Source of the DNA: UKL13-2 sp036394575
GTDB taxonomy: Bacteria > Pseudomonadota > Gammaproteobacteria > Burkholderiales > Usitatibacteraceae
Direction of reading: 5' to 3'
DNA: 64,000 nt
Assembly (NCBI GenBank): GCA_036394575.1
Contig: DASWEY010000036.1
Span: 1-64,000 of the forward strand
Positions 15,959 through 24,121 of the stretch are shown piece by piece. A program made the translations under genes and the position numbers. The notes under the pieces were generated by a model, which was given only the letters and a program-made list of their open reading frames with translations, did not search any database and was not told where the DNA came from. The stretch's first letter is position 1. Each line of letters begins with the position of its first letter.

Positions 15959-16750
15959 ATGGATCTGAAACTTGAAAACAAGCTGGCACTGGTCAGCGGC
16001 AGCACCGCCGGTATCGGCTACGCCATCGCCGCCGCGCTGGCGCAGGAAGGTGCCGATGTCATCATCAATGGCCGCACCGAAAATGCGGTGAAGGAAGCGG
16101 TCGCCAGACTGAAGGCGGCAAGCGGCGGCAAAGTACGGGGTTTTGCCGGCGACCTGAGCAACGCCGCCGTCGCGGACGAACTGCTGCGTCAATACCCCGG
16201 AGTGGAAATCCTCGTCAACAATCTGGGGATTTTCGAGCCCAAGCCGTTTGAAGAAATTCCCGACGCAGACTGGCTGCGTTTTTTCGAGGTCAATGTGCTC
16301 AGCGGCGTGCGCCTGGCACGCCTGTATCTGCCCGCCATGAGGCGTCGCAACTGGGGAAGGGTCATTTTCATTTCCAGCGAAAGCGGGGTGCAGATTCCGG
16401 CCGAGATGATCCATTACGGCATGACCAAGACGGCGCAATTGGCCGTGTCGCGCGGCTTGGCGGAAGCGGTGGCCGGTACCGGCATCACCGTCAACAGCAT
16501 CCTGCCGGGGCCGACCCGGTCGCGCGGCGTGGAAGATTTTGTCGATAGCCTGGCCAAGGCGGATGGCAGGACCTTCGCGCAATTCGAGAAAGAGTTTTTC
16601 GAAAAGGTGCGTCCCACGTCCCTGATCAAGCGTTTTGCCACGCCCGAGGAAGTAGCCACGCTGGTGGCCTATATCGCCAGTCCGCTGGCATCCGCGACCA
16701 CCGGCGCCGCCTTGCGCGTCGATGGCGGAACCGTAAAAAGCGCATTTTGA
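15959..16750 (+). CDS. short-chain dehydrogenase/reductase
   Basis: This 263-residue SDR oxidoreductase has the NAD(P)-binding motif SGSTAGIGYAIAAAL (about residues 14-28), NNLGIF (usually NNAG), and a catalytic block with Ser (FISSESG), Tyr157-region YGMTK and Lys four residues later. The C-terminus DGGTVKSAF fits the cofactor-side end of the fold. This is the classical SDR layout, possibly 3-oxoacyl reductase-like or an environmental alcohol dehydrogenase. The Ala-to-Leu change in the NNAG motif is notable but tolerated in some members. Stands alone. Confidence 0.85.
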   Translation: MDLKLENKLALVSGSTAGIGYAIAAALAQEGADVIINGRTENAVKEAVARLKAASGGKVRGFAGDLSNAAVADELLRQYPGVEILVNNLGIFEPKPFEEIPDADWLRFFEVNVLSGVRLARLYLPAMRRRNWGRVIFISSESGVQIPAEMIHYGMTKTAQLAVSRGLAEAVAGTGITVNSILPGPTRSRGVEDFVDSLAKADGRTFAQFEKEFFEKVRPTSLIKRFATPEEVATLVAYIASPLASATTGAALRVDGGTVKSAF

Positions 16751-16830
16751 TCAGGCTTTGCGCGCCCGACCGCGCCGCGATTGATATTGCCCGGGTAAAA
16801 TTCGGGCAATAATCGGACGCCTATTTCACC

Positions 16831-17379
16831 ATGCCCAGATTCATTGCCTTTCTCAGGGCCATCAATGTCGGTGGCCGCAACGTCAAAATGGACGAATTGC
16901 AGGCGTTGTTCGCGGCGGCAGGCATGTCGAATGTCGAGACTTTTATCGCCAGTGGGAATGTGATTTTCGAGTCGAGTGCGCGCGAGGCCAGCCTGCGCAG
17001 CAAGCTTGAAAAGCAGCTGCAACAGGCCCTGGGCTATGAGGTTGTCACGTTCATCCGCAGCGATGCCGAGGTCGCAGCCATCGCCACTTACCAAGCGTTC
17101 CCGGCGGCCAGGCTGAAATCGGCCGGCGCGTTTTGCGTCGCCCTGCTTGGTGAGGCGCTATCGCCGGCGGCCATCAAGGCCCTGGCAGAATTGACCACTG
17201 AAATCGATGAATTCCATGTCAATGGGCGCGAGGTGTATTGGCTTTGCAAAGTGGGGCAGAGCCAATCGAAATTTTCCAATGCGGTGTTTGAGCGCAAGCT
17301 GAAGGTGCAGGCCACTTTTCGCGGTCTCAATACCATGGTCAAGCTGGCCGCAAAGTATCCGCCGCGTGCCGCCCGGTGA
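16831..17379 (+). CDS. DUF1697 family protein
   Basis: This 182-residue protein begins MPRFIAFLRAINVGGRNVKM, followed by LQALFAAAGMSNVETFIASG and NVIFES. This is the strongly conserved DUF1697 start. The family has a two-domain alpha/beta fold with no proven activity. A hairpin (ATTGCCCG/CGGGCAAT, 16786-16810) lies just upstream and may end transcription of the SDR gene. Confidence 0.88.
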   Translation: MPRFIAFLRAINVGGRNVKMDELQALFAAAGMSNVETFIASGNVIFESSAREASLRSKLEKQLQQALGYEVVTFIRSDAEVAAIATYQAFPAARLKSAGAFCVALLGEALSPAAIKALAELTTEIDEFHVNGREVYWLCKVGQSQSKFSNAVFERKLKVQATFRGLNTMVKLAAKYPPRAAR

Positions 17380-17406
17380 ACGCGGGCGATAACCAGGAGC
17401 AACACT

Positions 17407-17919
17407 TTGAAAGTGCTTGAAACCGAACGGCTGTTGCTGCGCTGGCTCAACGAAGACGATGCCGAATTCATCATGGAGCTGGTGAACGAGCCCTCGTGGC
17501 TGCGCTTTATCGGCGACCGCAATGTGAAAAACCTGGACGATGCGCGCGCCTATATCGCCAAGGGTCCGGCGGCGATGTATGTTCGCGCGGGCTTCGGCCT
17601 GTATCTGGTGGAGCGCAAGGCGGATGGCGTGCCGCTCGGCATGTGCGGCCTGATCAAGCGCGACAATCTCGCCGATGTCGATATCGGTTTCGCCTTTCTG
17701 CCGCGTTACTGGGGCCTGGGTTATGCCTTTGAATCCGCAGCGGCGGTGCTGGCCCTGGGGCGGCAGCAGTTCGGCCTGAAGCGCATCGTCGCCATCACCT
17801 CGGTAGACAATGAGTCTTCGATCAAGCTGTTGCAGCGCATCGGCCTCGCCTTCGAGAAATTGATCCGTTTTGGCGCGGATGAAGAGGAAGTGAAGCTGTT
17901 CGCCATCGAGCATGGCTAG
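17407..17919 (+). CDS. GNAT family N-acetyltransferase (RimJ/RimL type)
   Basis: This 170-residue protein has the RimJ-like N-terminus KVLETERLLLRWLNEDDAEF and an acetyl-CoA pocket region (GFAFLPRYWGLGYAFESA). The C-terminal part IVAITSVDNESSIKLLQRIG then FEKLIRF is typical of the group. It starts with TTG after an AGGAGC ribosome site. The substrate may be a protein N-terminus or a small amine; the sequence does not tell. Confidence 0.85.
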   Translation: MKVLETERLLLRWLNEDDAEFIMELVNEPSWLRFIGDRNVKNLDDARAYIAKGPAAMYVRAGFGLYLVERKADGVPLGMCGLIKRDNLADVDIGFAFLPRYWGLGYAFESAAAVLALGRQQFGLKRIVAITSVDNESSIKLLQRIGLAFEKLIRFGADEEEVKLFAIEHG

Positions 17920-18109
17920 GGCGCGTTCCGGTTGACGGAACATGTGTTTCGGCCTTACGCAAATGCGCTAAGCTCATGCGCGGCCGGGTTTGCTGTCTGC
18001 GGCGAGCACCGAACGTCGGCGCAGCACTGGACGTCTGCGAAGCGTTTCGCATCGGGCGCAGCGCGAAAAGTGTGGATCAAAAACAATTCTGTTCTGGAGA
18101 GAGGCGCCA

Positions 18110-18646
18110 ATGGCAAAGCTCAATATCAATGGCCGGGTTCGCGAGATCGCGGTGGAGGCGGATACGCCGCTGCTCTGGGTGATCCGCGAACAGGTGGGAT
18201 TGACCGGCACCAAGTACGGCTGCGGGGTGGCGCAATGCGGCGCCTGCTCGGTGCATTTCAACGGCGAAGTGGTGCGCTCCTGCGTGATCCCCGTGGGTGG
18301 CATCAAGGCCACCGACAGGATCGTCACCATCGAAGGCCTCTCGACCAATGCCTCGCACCCGGTGCAAAAAGCCTGGGCGGCGCTGGATGTGCCGCAGTGC
18401 GGTTACTGCCAGTCGGGCCAGATCATGGCGGCCACGGCGCTGCTGAAGAAAAAACCCAGGCCCACCGATGCGGATATCGACGAGGCGATGACGAACATTT
18501 GCCGCTGCGGCACCTATCAGCGCATTCGTGCCGCCGTGCATATGGCCGCGGAATCGGCCGCCGGCACCGCCACCGTCAGCCCGGGCAGCCCTGCGCGCGT
18601 GCCGGCCAGGCGCGCAAAGTCCAATGCGGCCAAAGTGAAGGCGTGA
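18110..18646 (+). CDS. (2Fe-2S) subunit of an Ior-type molybdenum hydroxylase
   Basis: This 178-residue protein has a plant-type ferredoxin domain with ligands CGVAQCGAC and a fourth Cys (VVRSC). An alpha-helical [2Fe-2S] domain follows with CGYCQSGQ and CRCGTY. It lacks an FAD domain and is the electron-transfer subunit for the next gene. The C-terminal tail (about 30 residues, Ala/Lys-rich) is an extension of low complexity. ATG chosen at 18110, as MAKLNINGR is the family start. Electrons probably go to a cytochrome rather than to NAD. Confidence 0.88.
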   Translation: MAKLNINGRVREIAVEADTPLLWVIREQVGLTGTKYGCGVAQCGACSVHFNGEVVRSCVIPVGGIKATDRIVTIEGLSTNASHPVQKAWAALDVPQCGYCQSGQIMAATALLKKKPRPTDADIDEAMTNICRCGTYQRIRAAVHMAAESAAGTATVSPGSPARVPARRAKSNAAKVKA

Positions 18647-18659
18647 GGAAGAGTCAGCC

Positions 18660-20849
18660 ATGAAAACAATCATCGATACGCCCAATCTGTCACGTCGTCA
18701 TTTCATCATCAGCACGGTCGTCGCCGGCGGGGGCCTCGCGCTGGGCATGAGTTTCGGCGCCGGTGCCACCGAGGCACAGACCGCCGCTGCCGACAGCGAA
18801 GTCAATGTCTGGGTGGTGGTCAAACCCGATGACACCTGCGTGATCCGCATCGCGCGTTCGGAGATGGGGCAGGGCACCCTGACCGGCCTGGCCCAGCTGG
18901 TGGCGGAGGAACTCGAATGCGACTGGAGCAAGGTCAAAACCGAATCGATCACCGCCGGCCAGAATAATTCGCGCAAACGCGCCTGGGGCGATATGTCGAC
19001 CGGCGGCAGCCGCGGCATTCGCGGCTCGGAAGATTATGTGCGGCGCGGCGGCGCGGCGGCGCGCATCCTGCTGCTGCAGGCGGCCGCCGATGAATGGAAA
19101 GTGCCGGTTGTCGAACTCACGGTGTCGAAGGGCATCATCACGCACGCGGCCTCATCGCGGTCCACCAGCTATGGCAAGGTCGCGGCGGCAGCAGCCAGAT
19201 TGCCGGCGCCGGACGCGAAGAGCATCCAGCTCAAGAACCCCAGGGACTGGACCATCGCCGGCAAACCGCTGAAACGCCTCGATACCGCCGACAAGCTCGA
19301 TGGCAGCAAGGTGTTTGCCATCGACGTCAAGCTGCCCGGCATGCTGAACGCGGCCATCAAGCAATGTCCGGTGTTCGGCGGCAAGCTGACGAGCTATGAC
19401 GAAGCCAAAGTGCTAAGCCGTGCGGGCGTGCGCAAGGTGGTCAAGGTCAATGATTCCGCCGTGGCCGTGGTGGCGGATACCTGGTGGCATGCCAAGACGG
19501 CGCTGGATGCCCTGCCGATCGTCTGGGACGAAGGCCTCGGCGCCACGCAATCGAGCGCGACCATCGCGGCCCGCCTGAAAGAAGGCCTGGATGCGCAGGA
19601 GGTGTACGTTTCGCGCAACGAGGGCGATGCCATCAAGGCCATCGCCGGCGCCGCGAAAAAAATCGAGGCGGTGTACAGCACGCCCTTCCTGGCGCACGCG
19701 ACCATGGAGCCGATGAACTGCACCGCCCGACTTTCGGCCGGCAGGGGCGAGGTCTGGGTGGCGACGCAGAATGCGGAGGCCTCGCTGGCGGCCTTGTCGG
19801 AAGAGTCCGGCCTGCCGCTGGATCAATGCGAGGTCTACAAGCTCGACCTCGGCGGCGGGTTCGGCCGGCGCGGCGGCACCCAGGATTTTGTGCGCCAGGC
19901 GGTGTCGATCGCCAGGCAGTTCCCGGATACGCCGGTAAAGCTGATCTGGAGCCGCGAGGAAGACATGGCGCACGATTTCTACCGGCCGATTTCGCAGGCG
20001 AAGATGTCGGCGGGCCTCGATGAAAACGGCAAGCTGGTGGGCCTGCTGGTGCGTGTTTCCGGGCAATCGATCAATGCCTTTTTCAATCCCGCGCTGACCA
20101 CGGATGGCAGGGACGAGCGCCAGTTGCAGGGACTGTACGAAAAACCCGGCGACGGGCAACTCGGCTACAGCGCGCCGAACCTGCGCACCGAATACGCGAT
20201 GCGCAATACCCATGTGCCGGTCGGGCCGTGGCGCGGCGTCAACACCAACCAGAACGGCGTGTACATGGAGTGCTTCATCGATGAGGTGGCGCGCGCCGCC
20301 GGCACCGATCCGCTGGAATTCCGTCGTGCGCTGATGGGAAAATATCCCAAGCATCTGGGCGTGTTGAACGCAGTCGCCGAAAAAGCGGGCTGGGGCAAGC
20401 CGCTGCCGCCAGGCGTGTTCCGCGGCATCGCCCAGTTCATGGGCTATGGCAGTTACTCGGCGGCGGTGGCCGAGGTCTCGGTCAGTCCGCAGGGCAAGGT
20501 CAAGGTGCATCGCATGGTGCTGGCGATCAACTGCGGCCATGCCGTCAACCCGGACCAGATCGCCGCTCAGGTGGAAGGCTCGGTGGCCTATGGCCTGAGT
20601 GCGGCGCTGTACGGCGAATGCTCGATCGAAAAAGGCCGCGTGGTCGAGCAGAATTTCCACACCTATGAAATCGTGCGCCTCAACGAAATGCCCAAGGTCG
20701 AGACGGTGATCGTGCCGACTTACGACTTCTGGGGCGGTGTCGGCGAGCCGACCATCTGCGTGGTGTCGCCGGCGGTGATGAATGCGATTGCGGCCGCGAC
20801 CGGCAAGCCGGTGCGCAGCCTGCCGCTGAAAAATGTCACGCTGGCGTGA
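18660..20849 (+). CDS. molybdopterin-binding subunit, isoquinoline 1-oxidoreductase-like
   Basis: This 729-residue large subunit of a xanthine-dehydrogenase-family hydroxylase has an N-terminal Tat signal with twin Arg (LSRRHFIIS). The mature enzyme therefore works in the periplasm. Moco-contact segments include GGGFGRRGG, a PVGPWRGVN block and the C-terminal GGVGEPTICVVSPAVMNAI with the catalytic Glu. Fourteen bp downstream of its small Fe-S subunit. The IorB-like class oxidises aldehydes or N-heterocycles; the substrate here is unknown. Confidence 0.9.
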   Translation: MKTIIDTPNLSRRHFIISTVVAGGGLALGMSFGAGATEAQTAAADSEVNVWVVVKPDDTCVIRIARSEMGQGTLTGLAQLVAEELECDWSKVKTESITAGQNNSRKRAWGDMSTGGSRGIRGSEDYVRRGGAAARILLLQAAADEWKVPVVELTVSKGIITHAASSRSTSYGKVAAAAARLPAPDAKSIQLKNPRDWTIAGKPLKRLDTADKLDGSKVFAIDVKLPGMLNAAIKQCPVFGGKLTSYDEAKVLSRAGVRKVVKVNDSAVAVVADTWWHAKTALDALPIVWDEGLGATQSSATIAARLKEGLDAQEVYVSRNEGDAIKAIAGAAKKIEAVYSTPFLAHATMEPMNCTARLSAGRGEVWVATQNAEASLAALSEESGLPLDQCEVYKLDLGGGFGRRGGTQDFVRQAVSIARQFPDTPVKLIWSREEDMAHDFYRPISQAKMSAGLDENGKLVGLLVRVSGQSINAFFNPALTTDGRDERQLQGLYEKPGDGQLGYSAPNLRTEYAMRNTHVPVGPWRGVNTNQNGVYMECFIDEVARAAGTDPLEFRRALMGKYPKHLGVLNAVAEKAGWGKPLPPGVFRGIAQFMGYGSYSAAVAEVSVSPQGKVKVHRMVLAINCGHAVNPDQIAAQVEGSVAYGLSAALYGECSIEKGRVVEQNFHTYEIVRLNEMPKVETVIVPTYDFWGGVGEPTICVVSPAVMNAIAAATGKPVRSLPLKNVTLA

Positions 20850-20872
20850 GACGTGAGATGGGGCGCTGAGTG

Positions 20873-20910
20873 AATGGAAACGGGCCCCGTGGGACCCGTT
20901 TCCATTTTCC
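20873..20910 (+). terminator. intrinsic terminator after the Ior-type operon
   Basis: A perfect 12-bp stem AATGGAAACGGG / CCCGTTTCCATT with a 10-base loop is followed by TTCC. It sits 24 bp after the stop and may serve both this operon and the convergent CBS gene. Confidence 0.75.
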
Positions 20911-20979
20911 TAATAATGTCTTGGGGCATCCAAGAACCGTAGCGAGCGTGGCCCACGCAGCGGGTTATTGGATGTTCCT

Positions 20980-21408
20980 TCAGTTGTGGATGTAGCTTTC
21001 CAGCTGCGCGATGGTCAGTTCATGGTCGGCGATGATGTCGTCCATCAGGTCGCGGATCGAGACCATGCCGACGACGGTATTGCCGTCCATCACGGGCAGG
21101 TGACGGATTTTTTTCTCGCTCATCAGAGCCATACATTCGCGAGTGCGGGTTTTCGGCGATACGACCAGTACGTTTTTGGTCATGATTTCGCTCACCCGGG
21201 TTTCCCGCGAATTCTTGCCCTGCAGGGCGATCTTGCGCGTATAGTCGCGCTCCGACATGATGCCGACCAGCCTGCCTTGGTCCATTACCATCAGGGCGCC
21301 GACTTCATGGTCGGCGAGCAGCTTGAGCGCGTCGAACACCGAATCGTCGGGCCGGATATGCCACAAGATGCTGTTGCGTTTGCCGAGCAGTTCTGAGACG
21401 GATTTCAT
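20980..21408 (-). CDS. CBS-domain protein
   Basis: This 142-residue protein has two CBS motifs in tandem (about residues 8-62 and 75-130), forming one Bateman module. Visible blocks are SVFDALKLLADHEVGALMV and IMTKNVLVVSPKTRTRECMA. Stand-alone Bateman proteins bind adenine nucleotides and act as energy sensors. Nothing nearby tells the target. Convergent with the molybdenum hydroxylase genes. Confidence 0.9.
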   Translation of the reverse strand: MKSVSELLGKRNSILWHIRPDDSVFDALKLLADHEVGALMVMDQGRLVGIMSERDYTRKIALQGKNSRETRVSEIMTKNVLVVSPKTRTRECMALMSEKKIRHLPVMDGNTVVGMVSIRDLMDDIIADHELTIAQLESYIHN

Positions 21409-21536
21409 ATTGCCTCCTCGCGTTCTGCATGCCCGCTATGGCCTGCGGGTCGGAATTCAAGTGGCGCACGGGTACTGCGACTAGCATAACCAAAATGCGG
21501 GCGCTGCACCACGCATATCGCTGCGACTCCCCGGCC

Positions 21537-23174
21537 TTACATATTGGGATAATTCGGTCCGCCGCCGCCTTCGGGCACCACCCAGACGATATTCTGCGTC
21601 GGGTCCTTGATGTCGCAGGTTTTGCAATGCACGCAGTTCTGCGCATTGATCTGCAGTTTTTTGCCGTCGCCGGCATCGACGAATTCATAGACGCCCGCCG
21701 GACAGTAACGCTGCTCGGGGCCGTCATACAGTGCCAGATTGGTGCCGACCGGTATGCCGGCATTGCGCAAAGTGAGGTGCGCGGGTTGGTCCTCCTCGTG
21801 GTTGGTGTTGGAGACGAACACCGACGACAGACGATCGAAGGTAAGCGTGCCATCGGGTCTGGGATAGTCGATCGGCTGAACTTCATCTTTGCGCTTGAGC
21901 ATTTCGTGGTCGGCGTGCAGATGGTGCATGGTCCACGGCGCCTTGCCGCGAAACACCACCTGATCGATGCCGACCATCAGGGTGCCGGCATACAGCCCCC
22001 TCGCCATGGACGGCTTGAAGTTGCGGGCGCGGTGCAGTTCCTCATGCAGCCAGCTGTGCCTGAAACTTTCCGGGTAGGCCGTGAGTTCGTCGCTGGTCCG
22101 ACCCGCTTTCACGGCGTCGAAGGCGGCGTCTGCCGCCAGCATGCCGCTCTTGATGGCGGCATGGCTGCCCTTGATGCGCGCGGCGTTCAGGAAACCGGCA
22201 TCGTCGCCGACCAGTACGCCGCCCGGGAAGGTGAGCTTGGGCAGCGATTGCAGGCCGCCGGCGGTGAGGGCGCGGGCGCCATAGGCGATGCGCTTGCCGC
22301 CTTCGAAGAAACCGCGAATCGCGGGATGGGTTTTGTAGCGCTGGAATTCCTCGAAGGGCGACAGATAGGGATTGGTATACGCCAAGCCGACCACAAAACC
22401 GACCGCGACCTGATTGTTTTCCAGGTGATACAGGAATGAACCGCCATAGGTCTCGCTGTCCAGCGGCCAGCCGGCGGTATGCACCACGAGACCGGGCACA
22501 TGCTTCTCGGGGCTGACTTCCCACAGTTCCTTGAGGCCGAGGCCATAGGTCTGTGGATCGCGGCCGTCGTTCAGATTGAATTTTTCCTGCAGCAGCTTGC
22601 CGAGATTGCCTCGGCAGCCCTCGGCAAAGATCGTGTATTTGGCATGCAGTTCCATGCCGCGCGCATAGCGGCCGGTATGCTCGCCATGCTTGCCGATGCC
22701 CATATCGCCGGTGGCGATGCCCTTGACGCTGCCTTTGTTGCCGCCGTCCTCGTGGAACAGCACTTCGGAAGCGGCGAAGCCCGGGTAGATTTCCACGCCC
22801 AGCGCTTCCGCCTGGGTGCCGAGCCAGCGACAGACATTGGCCAAGCTGATGACGTAATTGCCATGGTTCTTGAAGCAGGCGGGCAGCATCCAGTTGGGGA
22901 CTTGCATGCTGCCGCTCGCCGACAGGAACAGGAAACGATCTTCCGACACCGGCTGGTTGAGCGGCGCACCTTGCGCCTTCCAGTCGGGAATCAGTTCGCT
23001 GATGGCGATCGGGTCCATCACCGCGCCGGATAGGATATGCGCGCCGACTTCCGAGCCTTTTTCGACGATGCATACCGTCACCTCGGCGCCATCGCGCTGC
23101 GCCTGCTGCTTGAGGCGGATCGCGGCGGACAGCCCGGCCGGGCCGGCACCGACGATGACGACGTCGTACTCCAT
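21537..23174 (-). CDS. electron transfer flavoprotein-ubiquinone oxidoreductase
   Basis: This 545-residue protein passes electrons from ETF to quinone at the membrane face during fatty and amino-acid oxidation. The N-terminal FAD motif is VVIVGAGPAGLSAAIRLK. The central part has a quinone-binding region. The C-terminal ferredoxin segment has ligands CPAGVYEF and NCVHCKTCDIKDP for one [4Fe-4S] cluster. I prefer the start MEYDVVIVG at 23174; six codons upstream (MSEREF) is possible. Full length for the family; ETF subunit genes are not in this window. Confidence 0.95.
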   Translation of the reverse strand: MEYDVVIVGAGPAGLSAAIRLKQQAQRDGAEVTVCIVEKGSEVGAHILSGAVMDPIAISELIPDWKAQGAPLNQPVSEDRFLFLSASGSMQVPNWMLPACFKNHGNYVISLANVCRWLGTQAEALGVEIYPGFAASEVLFHEDGGNKGSVKGIATGDMGIGKHGEHTGRYARGMELHAKYTIFAEGCRGNLGKLLQEKFNLNDGRDPQTYGLGLKELWEVSPEKHVPGLVVHTAGWPLDSETYGGSFLYHLENNQVAVGFVVGLAYTNPYLSPFEEFQRYKTHPAIRGFFEGGKRIAYGARALTAGGLQSLPKLTFPGGVLVGDDAGFLNAARIKGSHAAIKSGMLAADAAFDAVKAGRTSDELTAYPESFRHSWLHEELHRARNFKPSMARGLYAGTLMVGIDQVVFRGKAPWTMHHLHADHEMLKRKDEVQPIDYPRPDGTLTFDRLSSVFVSNTNHEEDQPAHLTLRNAGIPVGTNLALYDGPEQRYCPAGVYEFVDAGDGKKLQINAQNCVHCKTCDIKDPTQNIVWVVPEGGGGPNYPNM

Positions 23175-23285
23175 GAATTCGCGCTCGGACATGATTATTT
23201 TTTTTGCGATGAATTGATATAGGCCGTTATTATAGATTGATCCCCGTCCCCATCATTGCCTTGTACACCCCGTCGAGTGTTCACC

Positions 23286-23720
23286 ATGTCCGAATCAAAA
23301 AATGCCGAAGCCCATAAAGGCCGGCTGCTATCGACCATCAAATTTCCGATTCGCTGGGGGGACATGGATTCACTGGGCCATGTGAACAATGCCCAGTATC
23401 TGCGCTATTTCGAGGAAAGCCGCGTCGACTGGACGCAGCGCAACGGCCTGCGCCTGCACAGCGAGGGCGAGGGCATGATCCTGCTGAAAGCCGGCGTTAC
23501 CTACAAGAAATCGGTGGTGTATCCGGCCAATGTGACGATCGATCTGTTTGCCGGTCCAATCGGCAATACCAGTTTGCAGATGATCAACGAGCTGACCATT
23601 GAGGGCGACGCCAGGCCCGCCGCGATCGGCGAATTTGTCATCGTCTGGTTCGATTACAACAAACAGAAGCCGGCGCCGGTGCCGCAGCGCCTGCGCGACT
23701 TACTGGAGGGCAGGGCATGA
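23286..23720 (+). CDS. acyl-CoA thioesterase (4HBT hotdog fold)
   Basis: This 144-residue protein has the hotdog-fold motif IRWGDMDSLGHVNNAQYLRYFEE (catalytic Asp in WGDMD), followed by a strand pair ending VIVWFDY. This is the 4-hydroxybenzoyl-CoA thioesterase/YbgC type. The start at 23286 (MSESKN) fits best. It overlaps the crcB gene by 4 bp and is divergent from the ETF oxidoreductase, sharing a 110-bp promoter gap with it. Confidence 0.88.
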   Translation: MSESKNAEAHKGRLLSTIKFPIRWGDMDSLGHVNNAQYLRYFEESRVDWTQRNGLRLHSEGEGMILLKAGVTYKKSVVYPANVTIDLFAGPIGNTSLQMINELTIEGDARPAAIGEFVIVWFDYNKQKPAPVPQRLRDLLEGRA

Positions 23721-24112
23721 GCATGTTCTGGCGTAGCTTCATCGCGGTCGGCATCGGTGCGGCCATCGGCTCCTGGCTGCGCTGGGGATTTTCGGTGGGG
23801 ATGAATCCGGTGATCGGCAAGTTTCCGCTGGGTACCCTGACCGCGAACCTGGTCGGCGGTTTTCTGGTGGGACTGGCCGTCGCCTTCTTTTCCCGCCATC
23901 CGGAAATTTCTCCGGCCTGGCGCCTGTTCGCGATTACCGGTTTTCTCGGCGGACTCACCACCTTTTCAAGCTACTCGGCCGAGGTGGTGACTTTGCTGGA
24001 GCATGGCGAGATTCCCATGGGCCTCGCCGTAGCCGCGGCCCATTTGCTGGGTTCCTTTGCCCTGACGGCGCTGGGGTTCTGGACTTACCGGACGATGGCC
24101 GGTCAGGCCTGA
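23717..24112 (+). CDS. crcB: CrcB/Fluc fluoride channel
   Basis: This 131-residue protein has four TM helices. The conserved motifs include GAAIGSWLRWG (first helix), GTLTANLVGGFLVGL and the GFLGGLTTFSSYS loop that lines the fluoride path. It works as a dual-topology dimer exporting fluoride. The start overlaps the thioesterase stop by 4 bp. No fluoride riboswitch was evident upstream. Confidence 0.95.
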   Translation: MSMFWRSFIAVGIGAAIGSWLRWGFSVGMNPVIGKFPLGTLTANLVGGFLVGLAVAFFSRHPEISPAWRLFAITGFLGGLTTFSSYSAEVVTLLEHGEIPMGLAVAAAHLLGSFALTALGFWTYRTMAGQA

Positions 24113-24121
24113 CAAGCTGCC